From: Nostoc sp. B(2019) | GTDB taxonomy: Bacteria; Cyanobacteriota; Cyanobacteriia; Cyanobacteriales; Nostocaceae | Length of the DNA stretch: 64,000 bases | Assembly: GCF_010091925.1 (NCBI RefSeq) | Contig: NZ_WVID01000015.1 | Span: forward strand, 124,001 to 188,000 | Direction: 5' to 3' | Shown: one piece after another, positions 26,573-35,091 of the stretch | How the letters are laid out: each line of letters begins with the position of its first letter | Position numbering within the stretch: position 1 is the first letter of the stretch | Position numbers and translations under genes: made by a program | Notes under the pieces: model-generated | Databases searched by the model: none | The model's input: the letters and a program-made list of their open reading frames with translations, nothing else | Told to the model about the DNA's origin: nothing

Positions 26573-27418
26573 CTATTTTTGCATCTGCACAAAAACCTTA
26601 TCACCCTTGATTTGTACTGGATAAGACTTTAAAGAAACATCGGTTGCCGTTAAGCATTCGCCTGTCTCTAAATTGTACTGAAATCCGTGGGAAGGACAGG
26701 TAAGAATACCATTTTCAATCTTACCAGTTTCTAAAGGATCTCCAATATGAATACAAGCATTACGGTAGCAGACAATATTAACACCTCGACGATGTAAAAT
26801 TAGTGAATTACCAGCAAAATTTACTGCCAATACACTAGACTCAGGAACTTGATCAATAGTTGCTAATTTCACCCAAGTAGAAGTTACCTGTGTAAGAAAT
26901 GGACTACTTAAACCAGAATTAGCGCTATTAATAGTAGGAGGCTTATTGACCGCAATTACTTTAGTAATTTCGGGACAATGTTTTTTTATTGCCTGTTCAA
27001 TCCCTTGAGATAAAGTCAAAGTGGAAGCAGCACAATTACTACAAGTTCCTATTAACCTAACTTCAACTGTATCTGGCAGTCTAATTACCACCAATTCTAC
27101 ATCCCCATTATGGCTTTTTAAGCCTGGGCGAACTTCCTCAAGTGCTGTTTGAACGCGTTGCGTTAATGATGGTTGTGGTGATTTTACTAGTTCATGATAA
27201 AGCAGTACTGCATACACCACTTCATCATCAACAGCATGACGCAAAGCTGACATTGATTCTTGCTTGAGGCTTTTAATCAAACGTGTCAATGCTTCTTTAT
27301 GCAAAGCTTCAATTGACCTTTTTAGCCCTACTGCTACACACCGTTGGCTTTCATCCCACTCAGATATAATTGTCTCAAAGCGGTTGATTTCCTCAACCAA
27401 TTCTTCAAGTTTAGTCAT
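26573..27418 (-). CDS. NifU-C/Rieske fusion protein of the extended hyp operon
   Basis: The 281-residue protein has three parts: a helical N-terminus (~1-80), a NifU C-terminal (Nfu) domain (RPGLKSHNGDVELVV, GTCSNCAASTLTLSQGIE, with the CxxC that holds an FeS cluster) and a C-terminal Rieske [2Fe-2S] domain with CYRNACIHIGDPL and CPSHGFQYNLETG. The matching gene in Nostoc sp. PCC 7120 lies upstream of the hyp genes and is co-transcribed with them. FeS cluster transfer to HupS is a plausible role (inference). Confidence 0.88.
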   Translation of the reverse strand: MTKLEELVEEINRFETIISEWDESQRCVAVGLKRSIEALHKEALTRLIKSLKQESMSALRHAVDDEVVYAVLLYHELVKSPQPSLTQRVQTALEEVRPGLKSHNGDVELVVIRLPDTVEVRLIGTCSNCAASTLTLSQGIEQAIKKHCPEITKVIAVNKPPTINSANSGLSSPFLTQVTSTWVKLATIDQVPESSVLAVNFAGNSLILHRRGVNIVCYRNACIHIGDPLETGKIENGILTCPSHGFQYNLETGECLTATDVSLKSYPVQIKGDKVFVQMQK

Positions 27419-27509
27419 TGGTTATTTGTCATTCTTCATTGGTTATTAGTTATTGGTCATTGGTCATTGGTCATTGGTTATTTACAAAGGACAAATGACA
27501 ATTAAAAAG

Positions 27510-27734
27510 TTACTTCATTTTGAAATCTTTGAGTAGAAATGGCATAATCATACCTGTTACTAAACTAGATAATACTACTGGCAACCAAAAAGGAATTTCG
27601 GCTTGTGCAAGTAATACAAGTAGTAGAAAACCAATACTCACACCAATAGCAGTCTGCTGGACAAAATATATAGGGTTACGCAGCAACTTTCCTTTAAAGA
27701 ATAGCTTGGCAGAAAACCACCCGATCTCTAACAT
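27510..27734 (-). CDS. Small membrane protein A of the extended hyp operon
   Basis: The 74-residue protein starts MLEIGWFSAKLFFKGK at 27734 after a perfect AGGAGG ribosome site (minus strand AGGAGGAATTATG). One or two hydrophobic helices (IGVSIGFLLLVLLAQAEIPFW, split across a short loop, and LPVVLSSLVTGMIMPFLL) fill most of it. A longer in-frame reading exists but would overlap the preceding gene. It corresponds to one of the two small genes at the 5' end of the extended hyp operon in Nostoc sp. PCC 7120. Function unknown. Confidence 0.75.
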   Translation of the reverse strand: MLEIGWFSAKLFFKGKLLRNPIYFVQQTAIGVSIGFLLLVLLAQAEIPFWLPVVLSSLVTGMIMPFLLKDFKMK

Positions 27735-27742
27735 AATTCCTC

Positions 27743-28009
27743 CTAATAATTTGTTAAAAAACTCAGCAAAACTAGCCCTAAGACTATGGCAGGAATTGCA
27801 CCAGCCGGGCCAAATAATGCACCCAGCATTGCTGAAAACTGATAACCGATATCTTTCCCGGCTAACAGCATCCCGCCAATAGCACCGCCGATCATAGATA
27901 AAGCGGTTGCAATGATTACCCACACTAATTCAGTTTCTATGTTCAACTCTCCAGCCGCTAAACTTGTGAGAAAATCACTCACACTAGGGTTGGTCAAAAT
28001 ATCTCTCAT
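27743..28009 (-). CDS. Small membrane protein B of the extended hyp operon
   Basis: The 88-residue protein has a soluble N-terminal 25 residues (MRDILTNPSVSDFLTSLAAG) and two hydrophobic helices rich in Gly/Ala (VWVIIATALSMIGGAIGGML and LFGPAGAIPAIVLGLVLLSF). It ends 8 bp before the start of the next small gene. It is conserved in position with a small gene of the extended hyp operon of Nostoc sp. PCC 7120. Suggested partner of its neighbour in a small membrane complex for HupS (inference). Confidence 0.75.
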   Translation of the reverse strand: MRDILTNPSVSDFLTSLAAGELNIETELVWVIIATALSMIGGAIGGMLLAGKDIGYQFSAMLGALFGPAGAIPAIVLGLVLLSFLTNY

Positions 28010-28074
28010 GCTGTATTGCCTTCCTGATTAAACTTAGGAGTTACAAGTGAGAATTTAAATTTGATTCATAACTC

Positions 28075-29043
28075 CTAACTCATCATTTCTGCTTCTACAT
28101 CTTGTAGTGCTTGAGCTACTATTTCTGCTTGTTCCATCTGTTGATGTTGTGTGAATATCTCCCAAGCTTCTTGATAGTAAGTATGCGCTTGCAAGAGATT
28201 ATTAGAGTTACTAGCTTCGGGCTTTTCTGGGTCGTCGGGTAAATTGAATAAAGCGTTAGCTTTGTTGGAAATTGTGTTAGCGTACTCTATGGGTGTATCT
28301 TTGGGGTTACGCACTTTTAACGCTTCATTGTAAGCTGCGATCGCCCGCAAATTATTCTCCAGAGGATGGGAACTGACTAAATATTGCAAGGCGTTACCCA
28401 AATTGTTTTGCAACATCGCATATTCCCTAGGATGATCAATCAGATTAATATGCTTTAGCGCCACCTCAAATGATTGCACTGCTAACCCCTGACGCAAGTA
28501 TTCACGTTCCGACGCCAAAGGCATAGAAAGGTATGCGATCGCAATATTGTTGTATAAAATCGCGTATTCCTGCGGATAATCCTGCCAGGTAAACACCCGC
28601 AAAGCCTCGTGATAAGCTTGGATGCTGTCCGTTATCCGCGCCAAATTGAAGGGTACAAGCGACTGCAACACCAACCCTAAATTCATCTGTGCCTCTGCCA
28701 CTTCCTCTGGCAAAGCTAATTGTTGTAAAGTCGGTAGCGCCTCTTCATAACCTACTTTCGCTTGCAGTAACAATTCAGTCCCCACATCCGGTATTGCCTG
28801 TAACGTCCCTGCCATCCCCACCTGGGCGCGGGCCTTCAGCAGGGTATACTCCTCACCACACATCTCATAGGCCCGGTAATATAAGGAAACTGCATTACGC
28901 AAGTCTTGGGCAGTTTTGGGCTTCTTTTGAAAGCCCTGTGCTATCTCGATCAGCATTTGGATTTTTTCCTCCATCGTTGCTGACTCCGATGCAATAGCCG
29001 CGATCGCAGCCTTCACTGCTGAATCTGTAATGCTGGGGGTCAT
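28075..29043 (-). CDS. TPR-repeat protein, first gene of the extended hyp operon
   Basis: The 322-residue soluble protein is made of helical TPR pairs, e.g. AEAQMNLGLVLQSL, DSIQAYHEALRVFT, YAILYNNIAIAYLS, YAMLQNNLGNALQYL, AIAAYNEALKVRNP and LLQAHTYYQEAWEIF. It is the first gene of the operon TPR - two small membrane proteins - NifU/Rieske - NHL - hypFCDEAB. A protein-protein scaffold role in hydrogenase maturation is likely (inference). It diverges from hupS across an 856-bp regulatory region. Confidence 0.85.
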   Translation of the reverse strand: MTPSITDSAVKAAIAAIASESATMEEKIQMLIEIAQGFQKKPKTAQDLRNAVSLYYRAYEMCGEEYTLLKARAQVGMAGTLQAIPDVGTELLLQAKVGYEEALPTLQQLALPEEVAEAQMNLGLVLQSLVPFNLARITDSIQAYHEALRVFTWQDYPQEYAILYNNIAIAYLSMPLASEREYLRQGLAVQSFEVALKHINLIDHPREYAMLQNNLGNALQYLVSSHPLENNLRAIAAYNEALKVRNPKDTPIEYANTISNKANALFNLPDDPEKPEASNSNNLLQAHTYYQEAWEIFTQHQQMEQAEIVAQALQDVEAEMMS

Positions 29044-29899
29044 AACTGCCGTACTCTAGCCAATTGGGAAATTGAGTCTTTCAACGCCCATAAAAGATCA
29101 AGACACGCTTTACGCGTCCAATCACAGGGCATACAGATTTACGCAGGCTTTGAGTCCTTTAGGCGGAATTCCCCTTTTTGAAACTAGGGACTGGGGACTA
29201 GGAAAGAGAGGGGAAAGGGGAAAGGTTAAAGGGTAAGGAACGGGATGGTTCTTCTTCCCTTTCCCCCTTACCCCTTTCCCTTTCACCAATTCCTCATCCC
29301 TAATACCCAGTACCCAATCTTCAAACACCCAGTCTCTTTGAATTCAATCAATCAATTTTTTTACTATAAAACACCCTATTTATAAAATTCTATGGGGAAA
29401 ATGCCAATATTAATGTCAGCTTTAAACACCTTATATTCTTATAATATTTTTTGTATCAATATATAACATATCACAAAAAATTTTTATTGATATATTGACA
29501 CGTATTGAATGTATTATCTACTTATTTGTCATCAAAAATTAACTATTTATCTATATACTATGCTCACAATTATTTAGAAGTTATTGTCTGCAAATAAACA
29601 GCTGTAACCTTTACATAATAAAGCTTATATCCTCAAAATGATTACTTTGTAACTATAGAAATAATGTTGTTAGTCTATATATTATTCAGATTTTTTTAAA
29701 AAAGTCTGTTATCCATATAACCTTTTAAGCAAATCTTTATTAGATTTTATTTCTACCTAATGATAATTTTTTATTTAATGAAAGATAATAGAATAAAAAA
29801 ACATCTTATTTTGGAAAGTAAATATTGATAAACAGGTGAGACTCTACAAACCTGATCACCTACATCATGCATGGTAAACGATAGAAAAACAGATAGCCG
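29044..29899. promoter_or_regulatory. Divergent control region between the hyp operon and hupSL
   Basis: No gene is seen in 856 bp. The hyp-proximal part (29150-29340) holds GGGGAAAGG-type low-complexity repeats. The hupS-proximal 550 bp are very AT-rich. In N. punctiforme hupS transcription begins about 260 bp upstream of the gene and depends on NtcA; the matching area here is near 29640. A GTA-N5-TAC sequence (GTAACCTTTAC, 29604-29614) lies just upstream but does not fit the canonical GTA-N8-TAC spacing, so I do not claim an NtcA site. Confidence 0.55.
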
Positions 29900-30862
29900 A
29901 TGACTAACGTACTATGGCTGCAAGGTGGTGCTTGTTCAGGCAACACCATGTCATTTCTCAACGCCGAAGAACCGACAGTCTGCGATTTAATTGCCGACTT
30001 TGGCATTAACCTACTTTGGCATCCATCTTTGGGACTAGAACTGGGCAACAACTTGCAAACGCTGCTGTGGGATTGTATTTCTGGCACAATTCCCTTAGAT
30101 ATCTTGGTATTTGAAGGCAGCGTTGTCAACGCCCCCAACGGCAGTGGCGAATGGAATCGTTTTGCCGATCGCCCCATGAAAGACTGGCTAACAGACCTCT
30201 CCAAAGCTGCTAGTTTTATCGTAGCCGTGGGAGACTGTGCCACATGGGGAGGAATTCCCGCAATGTCACCCAACCCCAGCGAATCAGAAGGCTTGCAATT
30301 TCTTAAACGTCAAGAAGGCGGCTTTCTAGGTAAAGACTTCTTATCACAAGCTGGATTACCTGTAATCAACATACCCGGATGTCCCGCCCATCCCGACTGG
30401 ATAACGCAGATATTAGTAGCGATCGCCACAGGACGCATAGCCGACATTGCTTTCGATGAACTAAATCGTCCCCAAACCTTCTTCAACACCTATACTCAAA
30501 CAGGTTGTACCCGCAACGTCCACTTTGCCTACAAAGCATCAACCGCCGAATTTGGTCAACGCAAAGGCTGTCTATTCTACGACTTAGGTTGTCGCGGCCC
30601 CATGACCCATTCATCCTGCAACCGCATCTTATGGAATCGCGTCTCCTCCAAAACCCGCGCCGGGATGCCCTGTTTAGGTTGTACAGAACCAGAATTTCCC
30701 TTCTTTGACCTCAAACCAGGAACCGTATTTAAAACCCAAACCGTCATGGGAGTTCCCAAAGAATTACCACCAGGAGTGAACAAAAAAGACTACGCCTTAC
30801 TCACAATGGTAGCCAAAGACGCAGCACCACCTTGGGCAGAAGAAGACTTTTTTACAGTTTAG
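29900..30862 (+). CDS. hupS: Uptake [NiFe]-hydrogenase small subunit
   Basis: The 320-residue protein holds the electron-transfer FeS clusters of the H2-uptake hydrogenase. Visible cysteine text: LQGGACSGNTMSF at the N-terminus (proximal cluster), VGDCATWGGIPAM, INIPGCPAHPDW and the distal/medial cluster region CTRNVHFAYK ... CLFYDLGCRGPMTHSSCNRILWN and AGMPCLGCTEPEFPFFD (each under family spacing). As in other cyanobacteria, there is no Tat signal peptide. It feeds electrons from H2 back to the electron transport chain in heterocysts. hupL follows 45 bp downstream. Confidence 0.97.
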   Translation: MTNVLWLQGGACSGNTMSFLNAEEPTVCDLIADFGINLLWHPSLGLELGNNLQTLLWDCISGTIPLDILVFEGSVVNAPNGSGEWNRFADRPMKDWLTDLSKAASFIVAVGDCATWGGIPAMSPNPSESEGLQFLKRQEGGFLGKDFLSQAGLPVINIPGCPAHPDWITQILVAIATGRIADIAFDELNRPQTFFNTYTQTGCTRNVHFAYKASTAEFGQRKGCLFYDLGCRGPMTHSSCNRILWNRVSSKTRAGMPCLGCTEPEFPFFDLKPGTVFKTQTVMGVPKELPPGVNKKDYALLTMVAKDAAPPWAEEDFFTV

Positions 30863-30870
30863 TTCGTAGT

Positions 30871-30886
30871 AAGCACTTTAGTGCTT
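30871..30886 (+). repeat. Intercistronic hairpin between hupS and hupL
   Basis: AAGCACT-TT-AGTGCTT is a perfect 7-bp palindrome 9 bp after the hupS stop and 21 bp before the hupL start. A hairpin here is known in Nostoc hup operons. It shares layout (GTAGTnAGnACTTnAGTnCT) with the palindrome at 18457-18477, so it is probably a dispersed repeat. Confidence 0.75.
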
Positions 30887-30907
30887 ATAAAAAACAGGAG
30901 AGGAGAA

Positions 30908-32503
30908 ATGACAATTCAATCATTAGACATTTCGCCAGTCGGTAGAGTTGAAGGCGATTTAGATGTCCGAGTTGATATCGAAAATGGGCGGGTAGTCAAC
31001 GCTTGGACACATGCCGAACTTTTCCGAGGATTTGAAGTTATCTTACGTGGCAAAGACCCCCAAGCCGGATTAATTGTCACGCCTCGCATTTGCGGTATTT
31101 GCGGCGGTTCTCATCTGACTTGTGCATCCTGGGCCTTAGATACAGCCTGGGAAACAGAAGTTCCCCGCAATGCAATTTTAGCTAGAAATTTGGGTCAAAT
31201 TGTCGAAACAATTCAAAGCATACCTCGGTACTTTTATGGTTTGTTTGCGATTGATTTGACCAATAAAAAATACCGCAATAGCCGCTATTATGACGAAGCT
31301 TGCAGACGCTTTGCCGCCTACACTGGCAAATCTTACGAAATCGGGATCACAATTTCAGCCAAACCTGTAGAGATATATGCACTACTAGGTGGTCAATGGC
31401 CACATTCTAGCTACATGGTTCCTGGTGGTGTGATGTGCGCCCCCACCCTAACAGATATTACCCGCGCCTGGGCGATTCTGGAATACTTCCGCACCAATTG
31501 GTTAGAACCCGTGTGGTTGGGTTGTTCTTTAGAACGTTATGAACAAATCCAAACTTATGATGACTTCATGGATTGGCTAGATGAAGACCGAAATCATCGC
31601 GATTCCGACTTGGGTTTTTATTGGCGCATGGGTTTAGATATCGGTTTAGATAGATATGGTGCTGGTGTTGGTAAATACGTTACTTGGGGATATTTAGCCC
31701 ACGAGGACAAATACCAAAAGCCCACCATTGAAGGACGAAATGCTGCTTTGATCATGAAAAGTGGTGTGTATGACAGTTTCGCTGACACTCACACCTTAAT
31801 GGATCCGTCTTTTACCCGCGAGAATACAACTCACTCCTGGTACGATGAAGGCACAGCAGACATTCATCCAAGCGATCGCACCACTAAACCCACTGCAAAT
31901 AATACAAAAGACTTCGATAACGCCTATTCTTGGGCGAGTGCAGTGCTTCACCAAGACTTCGGACGTTTGGAAGCCGGCCCCCTAGCGCGTCAATTAGTCG
32001 CGGGTGGTAAACATGGAGAATCTTGGCAACACTACGACGGGTTTATCTTGGATGTCTTCAAACGGATGCGTGGTGCTAGCATCCATGTACGTCAATTAGC
32101 GCGAGTTCATGAACTGGTGAAATTGTATCGCCAAGCTGAACACTGTTTGCGTGAGTTCAAATTAAATGACCCTTGGTATATCAAACCCATAGAAAAAGAT
32201 GGCAAAGGTTGGGGTGCAACTGAAGCAGCGCGGGGTTCTCTGTGTCACTGGGTAGAAGTCGAGGGCGGTAAAATTAAGAATTACCAGGTAATTGCCCCCG
32301 GTACTTGGAATATCGGCCCTCGTGATGGTGAAGGTAAACGCGGCCCCATTGAAGAAGCTTTAGTAGGAACACCTATTTACGATTCTACCGACCCTGTGGA
32401 AGTTGGTCACGTCGCGCGATCGTTTGATTCTTGTTTGGTGTGTACAGTTCACGCCCATGATGCAAAGACGGGTGAAGAACTGGCGCGTTTTCGCACTGCT
32501 TAA
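30908..32503 (+). CDS. hupL: Uptake [NiFe]-hydrogenase large subunit (uninterrupted)
   Basis: The 531-residue protein carries the NiFe active site. The N-terminal pair of cysteine ligands is in RICGICGGSHLTCA and the C-terminal pair in DSCLVCTVHAHDAK. A C-terminal extension after the conserved His (AHDAKTGEELARFRTA) is the piece removed by the protease HupW. The start ATG 30908 is preceded by AGGAGAGGAGAA, a strong ribosome site; a frame extending upstream overlaps the hairpin and is rejected. In Nostoc sp. PCC 7120 this gene is split by a 10.5-kb excisable element; here it is continuous. Confidence 0.97.
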   Translation: MTIQSLDISPVGRVEGDLDVRVDIENGRVVNAWTHAELFRGFEVILRGKDPQAGLIVTPRICGICGGSHLTCASWALDTAWETEVPRNAILARNLGQIVETIQSIPRYFYGLFAIDLTNKKYRNSRYYDEACRRFAAYTGKSYEIGITISAKPVEIYALLGGQWPHSSYMVPGGVMCAPTLTDITRAWAILEYFRTNWLEPVWLGCSLERYEQIQTYDDFMDWLDEDRNHRDSDLGFYWRMGLDIGLDRYGAGVGKYVTWGYLAHEDKYQKPTIEGRNAALIMKSGVYDSFADTHTLMDPSFTRENTTHSWYDEGTADIHPSDRTTKPTANNTKDFDNAYSWASAVLHQDFGRLEAGPLARQLVAGGKHGESWQHYDGFILDVFKRMRGASIHVRQLARVHELVKLYRQAEHCLREFKLNDPWYIKPIEKDGKGWGATEAARGSLCHWVEVEGGKIKNYQVIAPGTWNIGPRDGEGKRGPIEEALVGTPIYDSTDPVEVGHVARSFDSCLVCTVHAHDAKTGEELARFRTA

Positions 32504-32523
32504 TTGAGGGGGGAGTTTAAACG

Positions 32524-32600
32524 CATAGGCGCTTCTCTACGAGACGCTACGCGAACGCTTTCCCACAGGGTAGGGGCGCAGCGAAAAGTTTGAGCGGAGG
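32524..32600. repeat. GC-rich palindromic repeat after hupL
   Basis: The text CGCTTCTCTACGAGACGCTA followed by CGCGAACGCTTTCCC is the reverse complement type of the element in the Uma2 gene (14016-14063); the tail GGGTAGGGGCGCAGCG is another low-complexity piece. It lies 22 bp after the hupL stop. Confidence 0.6.
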
Positions 32601-32744
32601 TAAGCGCAGAATTTGCTATGAGTTCATGAATAGCTAATGACTAGTTATTATCTTATTAGTCATTAGCTCATCAAGTATCATTTCAGGCTTCAGAACTGCC
32701 ACGAAAACGTTTAATAAATTTAGGATTTGCATTTCATCAACATC

Positions 32745-33329
32745 CTAATCCTTACCATGCCCAGTAATTTTTCTAATAGAAAATTGGTAAAGGTAAGCAG
32801 CAGAAATTAACCAAATCCACCAGAATCTTAGTAGGAAAATGTTATAAGTCAGTTTTGGTGTTTTTAAATCAGCAAAGGTTTGTTTAAAACTAGTAAACAA
32901 CAAAATATAGATTGCAAAAATAGCAACAATTGGCAGAACTGATAGCGTAAGTATTCCGAAATCACGAACAATCAATAATCTCAATTTTGGTAGACTGAGC
33001 CATTGCGGTGGATTTGACCACAAAAGTTTTAGCAAAAGCGCATATACTCTCGTCAAAATCAAAAACCATATAAGAGCTAATAGCAATGCAATAGCGGAAA
33101 TTGCCAAGAACAAAATTAGACCATTATTACCTGTTACGGTTAGAAGAACCCCTACCAAAGAGTAACGCCAGAATTCAAATGCAAAAATTACATTTGCACC
33201 CAAGTAGGCTGGTATTGCTAACCTAACCGCCATCATCCACGACTGTGGATAAGGTAGCCAAGCAGAAAACCAACTTATTTTGCTCATAAACTTAATGCTC
33301 GTTATAAGTTTTGGATAGGATACTTGCAC
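32745..33329 (-). CDS. Unknown membrane protein with four predicted helices
   Basis: The 194-residue protein is mostly hydrophobic: helices around LVGVLLTVTGNNGLILFLAI, AISAIALLLALIWFLILTRVYA, ILTLSVLPIVAIFAIYILLF and FWWIWLISAAYLYQFS. It begins MQVSYPKLITSIKFMSKISWF; a second ATG (MSKISWF) is also possible. I do not recognise the family. It is convergent with hupL and separated from it by repeats. Confidence 0.6.
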   Translation of the reverse strand: MQVSYPKLITSIKFMSKISWFSAWLPYPQSWMMAVRLAIPAYLGANVIFAFEFWRYSLVGVLLTVTGNNGLILFLAISAIALLLALIWFLILTRVYALLLKLLWSNPPQWLSLPKLRLLIVRDFGILTLSVLPIVAIFAIYILLFTSFKQTFADLKTPKLTYNIFLLRFWWIWLISAAYLYQFSIRKITGHGKD

Positions 33330-33654
33330 TAGTTTTTAGCTAGTTTGCAAAATAACGATCATAATTGATGTATAATATATTGTCGCTACGCGTATATGCT
33401 GAGAAAACATCAATAAGTGCGTAGGCGTAGCCCGTAGTAGCATTGCTTTTCCCAGTGCAAACAGCTGTTAGTATAATTTGACAGTCCTGACCAGAAGCCA
33501 TTTGCTACGCCCCACTGTAGGCGATCGCCCAAAAGATAAAATAACAGTATAATCTCTCGCATTTTAACTGCTATATAACTGTAGCGGCTCTTAACCATAG
33601 GTTAGAAACGTATGGCGGTTTTTGATAATAGTGCAAGATTCAAGTTTAGGTTGC
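33330..33654. other. Intergenic region with fragments of palindromic repeats
   Basis: Repeat-type text GCGTAGGCGTAGCCCGTAGTAG (split as GCGTAGGCGTAGCCCG, 33420-33435) and CTACGCCCC...GTAGGCGATCGCCC (33503-33530) occurs here. An open frame on the minus strand at 33410-33598 is made of this repeat and is not called. Confidence 0.5.
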
Positions 33655-34062
33655 TTACTTAGACTTTGGCTCAATCTCAAATTCAAGTTTGGAACGGTAG
33701 AAACACACATCAAACTCTAAGAAAAAGTTGATCTGTCCCAGAATTAAAGGTGTATTCGCTTTTTTCACCCAGGCAAATACTAATTTAACTGGTGCAAAAT
33801 CATTAATCTCAGCAGTTGCAAAGAATGGCATTGCTGGCAGATTGCTCAGGTTTCCTGCTAATTGAATAATCGCCTTGCTGTCATCCCAAACTGCACCTAA
33901 CTCAATACCAATTTTATAAGGCAAAACATTTACAGTTGCACCACTGTCCACCAGTCCAAAAGCTTCAATGGTTTTATCATCCTGACAAAGGCGCAGTGGA
34001 ATCCGTGGCAAACTATCAAACTCATTTTGTGAAGGGTTAGTGGTAGAGTATTTAAATCGCAT
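33655..34062 (-). CDS. Retropepsin-like aspartic protease-fold protein
   Basis: The 135-residue protein has the retropepsin active-site motif GLVDSGATVNVLPYKIG (around residue 36) and a later hydrophobic-Gly segment ANTPLILGQINFFLEFDV, as in small cyanobacterial retropepsin-like proteins. Such proteins are often paired with a short acidic gene, as here (10 bp upstream). Activity and target are unknown; an ancestral transposon or toxin-antitoxin-like origin is possible. Confidence 0.75.
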   Translation of the reverse strand: MRFKYSTTNPSQNEFDSLPRIPLRLCQDDKTIEAFGLVDSGATVNVLPYKIGIELGAVWDDSKAIIQLAGNLSNLPAMPFFATAEINDFAPVKLVFAWVKKANTPLILGQINFFLEFDVCFYRSKLEFEIEPKSK

Positions 34063-34072
34063 TTAGCCAGAC

Positions 34073-34276
34073 TTATTCTGCTTGTTTTAAAGCTTGCATC
34101 AGAATTTCACCTGCACCAAACGAATTGTAGGGTGTAGGTAAGTCATAAGTCTTAAATGGTTCGAGAGGTGAAATATCTTCGTTGGTATCCAATTCTTCTG
34201 CTAAAATACGGATTAACTTGAGTTTTTCTAGTACAGAAAGTTTCCGCACAGCAGGAAGTAGCTCAGTAAGTGTCAT
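34073..34276 (-). CDS. Short helical partner of the retropepsin-like gene
   Basis: The 67-residue protein begins MTLTELLPAVRKLSVLEKLKLIRILAEEL, a helical segment like the N-termini of small antitoxins, and ends with a tail (PYNSFGAGEILMQALK). It lies 10 bp upstream of the aspartic protease-like gene, same strand. I have seen this type of pair in cyanobacterial genomes; function unknown. Confidence 0.6.
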   Translation of the reverse strand: MTLTELLPAVRKLSVLEKLKLIRILAEELDTNEDISPLEPFKTYDLPTPYNSFGAGEILMQALKQAE

Positions 34277-34383
34277 ATTTTGCGCTCCATTTCTCCAACT
34301 AACCCCACTTACAGCTTACTGGATCTGACGTGCTTGATAGGAGTCTAAAAAATCCGAGCGATCGCTGTGAAATACATAGTTCA

Positions 34384-34623
34384 TTACTCAAGCAGTCGTC
34401 TCACTTGAGCTAAAGCCTCATCTCTTGATATGGGTTGTATGGAACCACTCCTAATCTCATCTCGCCGCCTCTTGGCTTCAGTAGTCCAAGCAGCTTGAAT
34501 AGTGGGATCTGTATCGAATTCCAGACTTTCAATGATTTTTTCTGCCAAAAGCACTCTTGACGCACTAGGCAAGGATAAAATTTCTTCAGTTAGTTGCTCA
34601 ATTGACCGCATAGCTTGTGGCAA
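34384..34623 (-). CDS. Addiction-module antitoxin-like protein (orphan)
   Basis: The 79-residue protein (IEQLTEEILSLPSASRVLLAEKIIESLE ... AAWTTEAKRRRDEIRSGSI, given in pieces) matches the small addiction-module family whose members accompany RelE/ParE toxins: an N-terminal helical pair and a W-x-x-E-x-x-R-R-x-x-E-x-x-S/DG core. No toxin gene follows within the window on this strand, so it appears orphaned. Confidence 0.7.
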   Translation of the reverse strand: MPQAMRSIEQLTEEILSLPSASRVLLAEKIIESLEFDTDPTIQAAWTTEAKRRRDEIRSGSIQPISRDEALAQVRRLLE

Positions 34624-34765
34624 AAAGCTGAATTTTGCTTACAGTGTAACAACAATCTAACATGGCGGCAGGCTAAACCTTGTGTCATGAATCGAGTTTT
34701 GGCCAGAGGCGATGAGCTACGCCGACAATAAGACTAAGCTTAGTTTAGAGACTTAGTTTAATCTC

Positions 34766-34819
34766 ATGGAAACCGTAAATATTCATCAAGCTAAAACAAA
34801 TCTTTATATTATGCCATGA
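34766..34819 (+). pseudogene. Remnant of a Phd/YefM-type antitoxin
   Basis: The 17-codon frame reads METVNIHQAKTNLYIMP and stops. METVNIHQAKTNLSRLL is the standard opening of Phd-family antitoxins, so only the first 13 residues survive. It sits just upstream of the complete DUF104-PIN pair and overlaps its leader, suggesting that one toxin-antitoxin module replaced or recombined with another. Confidence 0.6.
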
Positions 34820-34851
34820 TTAGAAATACTAAAGGCATAAAGGAAAAGTTT

Positions 34852-35091
34852 ATGACTATTACTATAGAAGCTGTTTACGAACAGGGGGTACTCAGGCTAT
34901 CACAGCCTATTCCGTTAGCCGAGGGAACTCACGTTGAAGTCACTGTCATTGCAACTGAGGCTAAACCTAAAAACAAAACTCCTAAAGAAATTCTGGCAGA
35001 AATCGCTGCCATGCCCCTAGAAGTTAGCAATGATGAATTCTCTGGTCGCGATCACGATGGGATTCTTTATCCTCCGCGTAGCGCAACATGA
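34852..35091 (+). CDS. DUF104/AF2212-type antitoxin
   Basis: The 79-residue protein begins MTITIEAVYEQGVLRLSQPI and continues PLAEGTHVEVTVI, the pattern of the AF2212-like antitoxin family (swapped-hairpin fold at the N-terminus, helical tail that wraps the toxin). ATG 34852 is preceded by AAAGGAAAAG; an in-frame ATG at 34816 lies in the Phd remnant and is rejected. The stop overlaps the PIN toxin start (ATGA). The C-terminal text (YPPRSAT) includes CCTCCGCGTAGCGCA, similar to the dispersed repeat. Confidence 0.8.
   Translation: MTITIEAVYEQGVLRLSQPIPLAEGTHVEVTVIATEAKPKNKTPKEILAEIAAMPLEVSNDEFSGRDHDGILYPPRSAT

Noticed and set aside
29604-29614. NtcA site GTAACCTTTAC upstream of hupS
   Set aside because: The spacing is GTA-N5-TAC, not the canonical GTA-N8-TAC.
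29900-32503. Bidirectional (hox) hydrogenase
   Set aside because: Only hupS and hupL are present, with no diaphorase genes; the small subunit has the uptake-type cysteine pattern.
33410-33598. Minus-strand 62-codon frame
   Set aside because: It consists largely of dispersed repeat fragments and has no ribosome site or family pattern.
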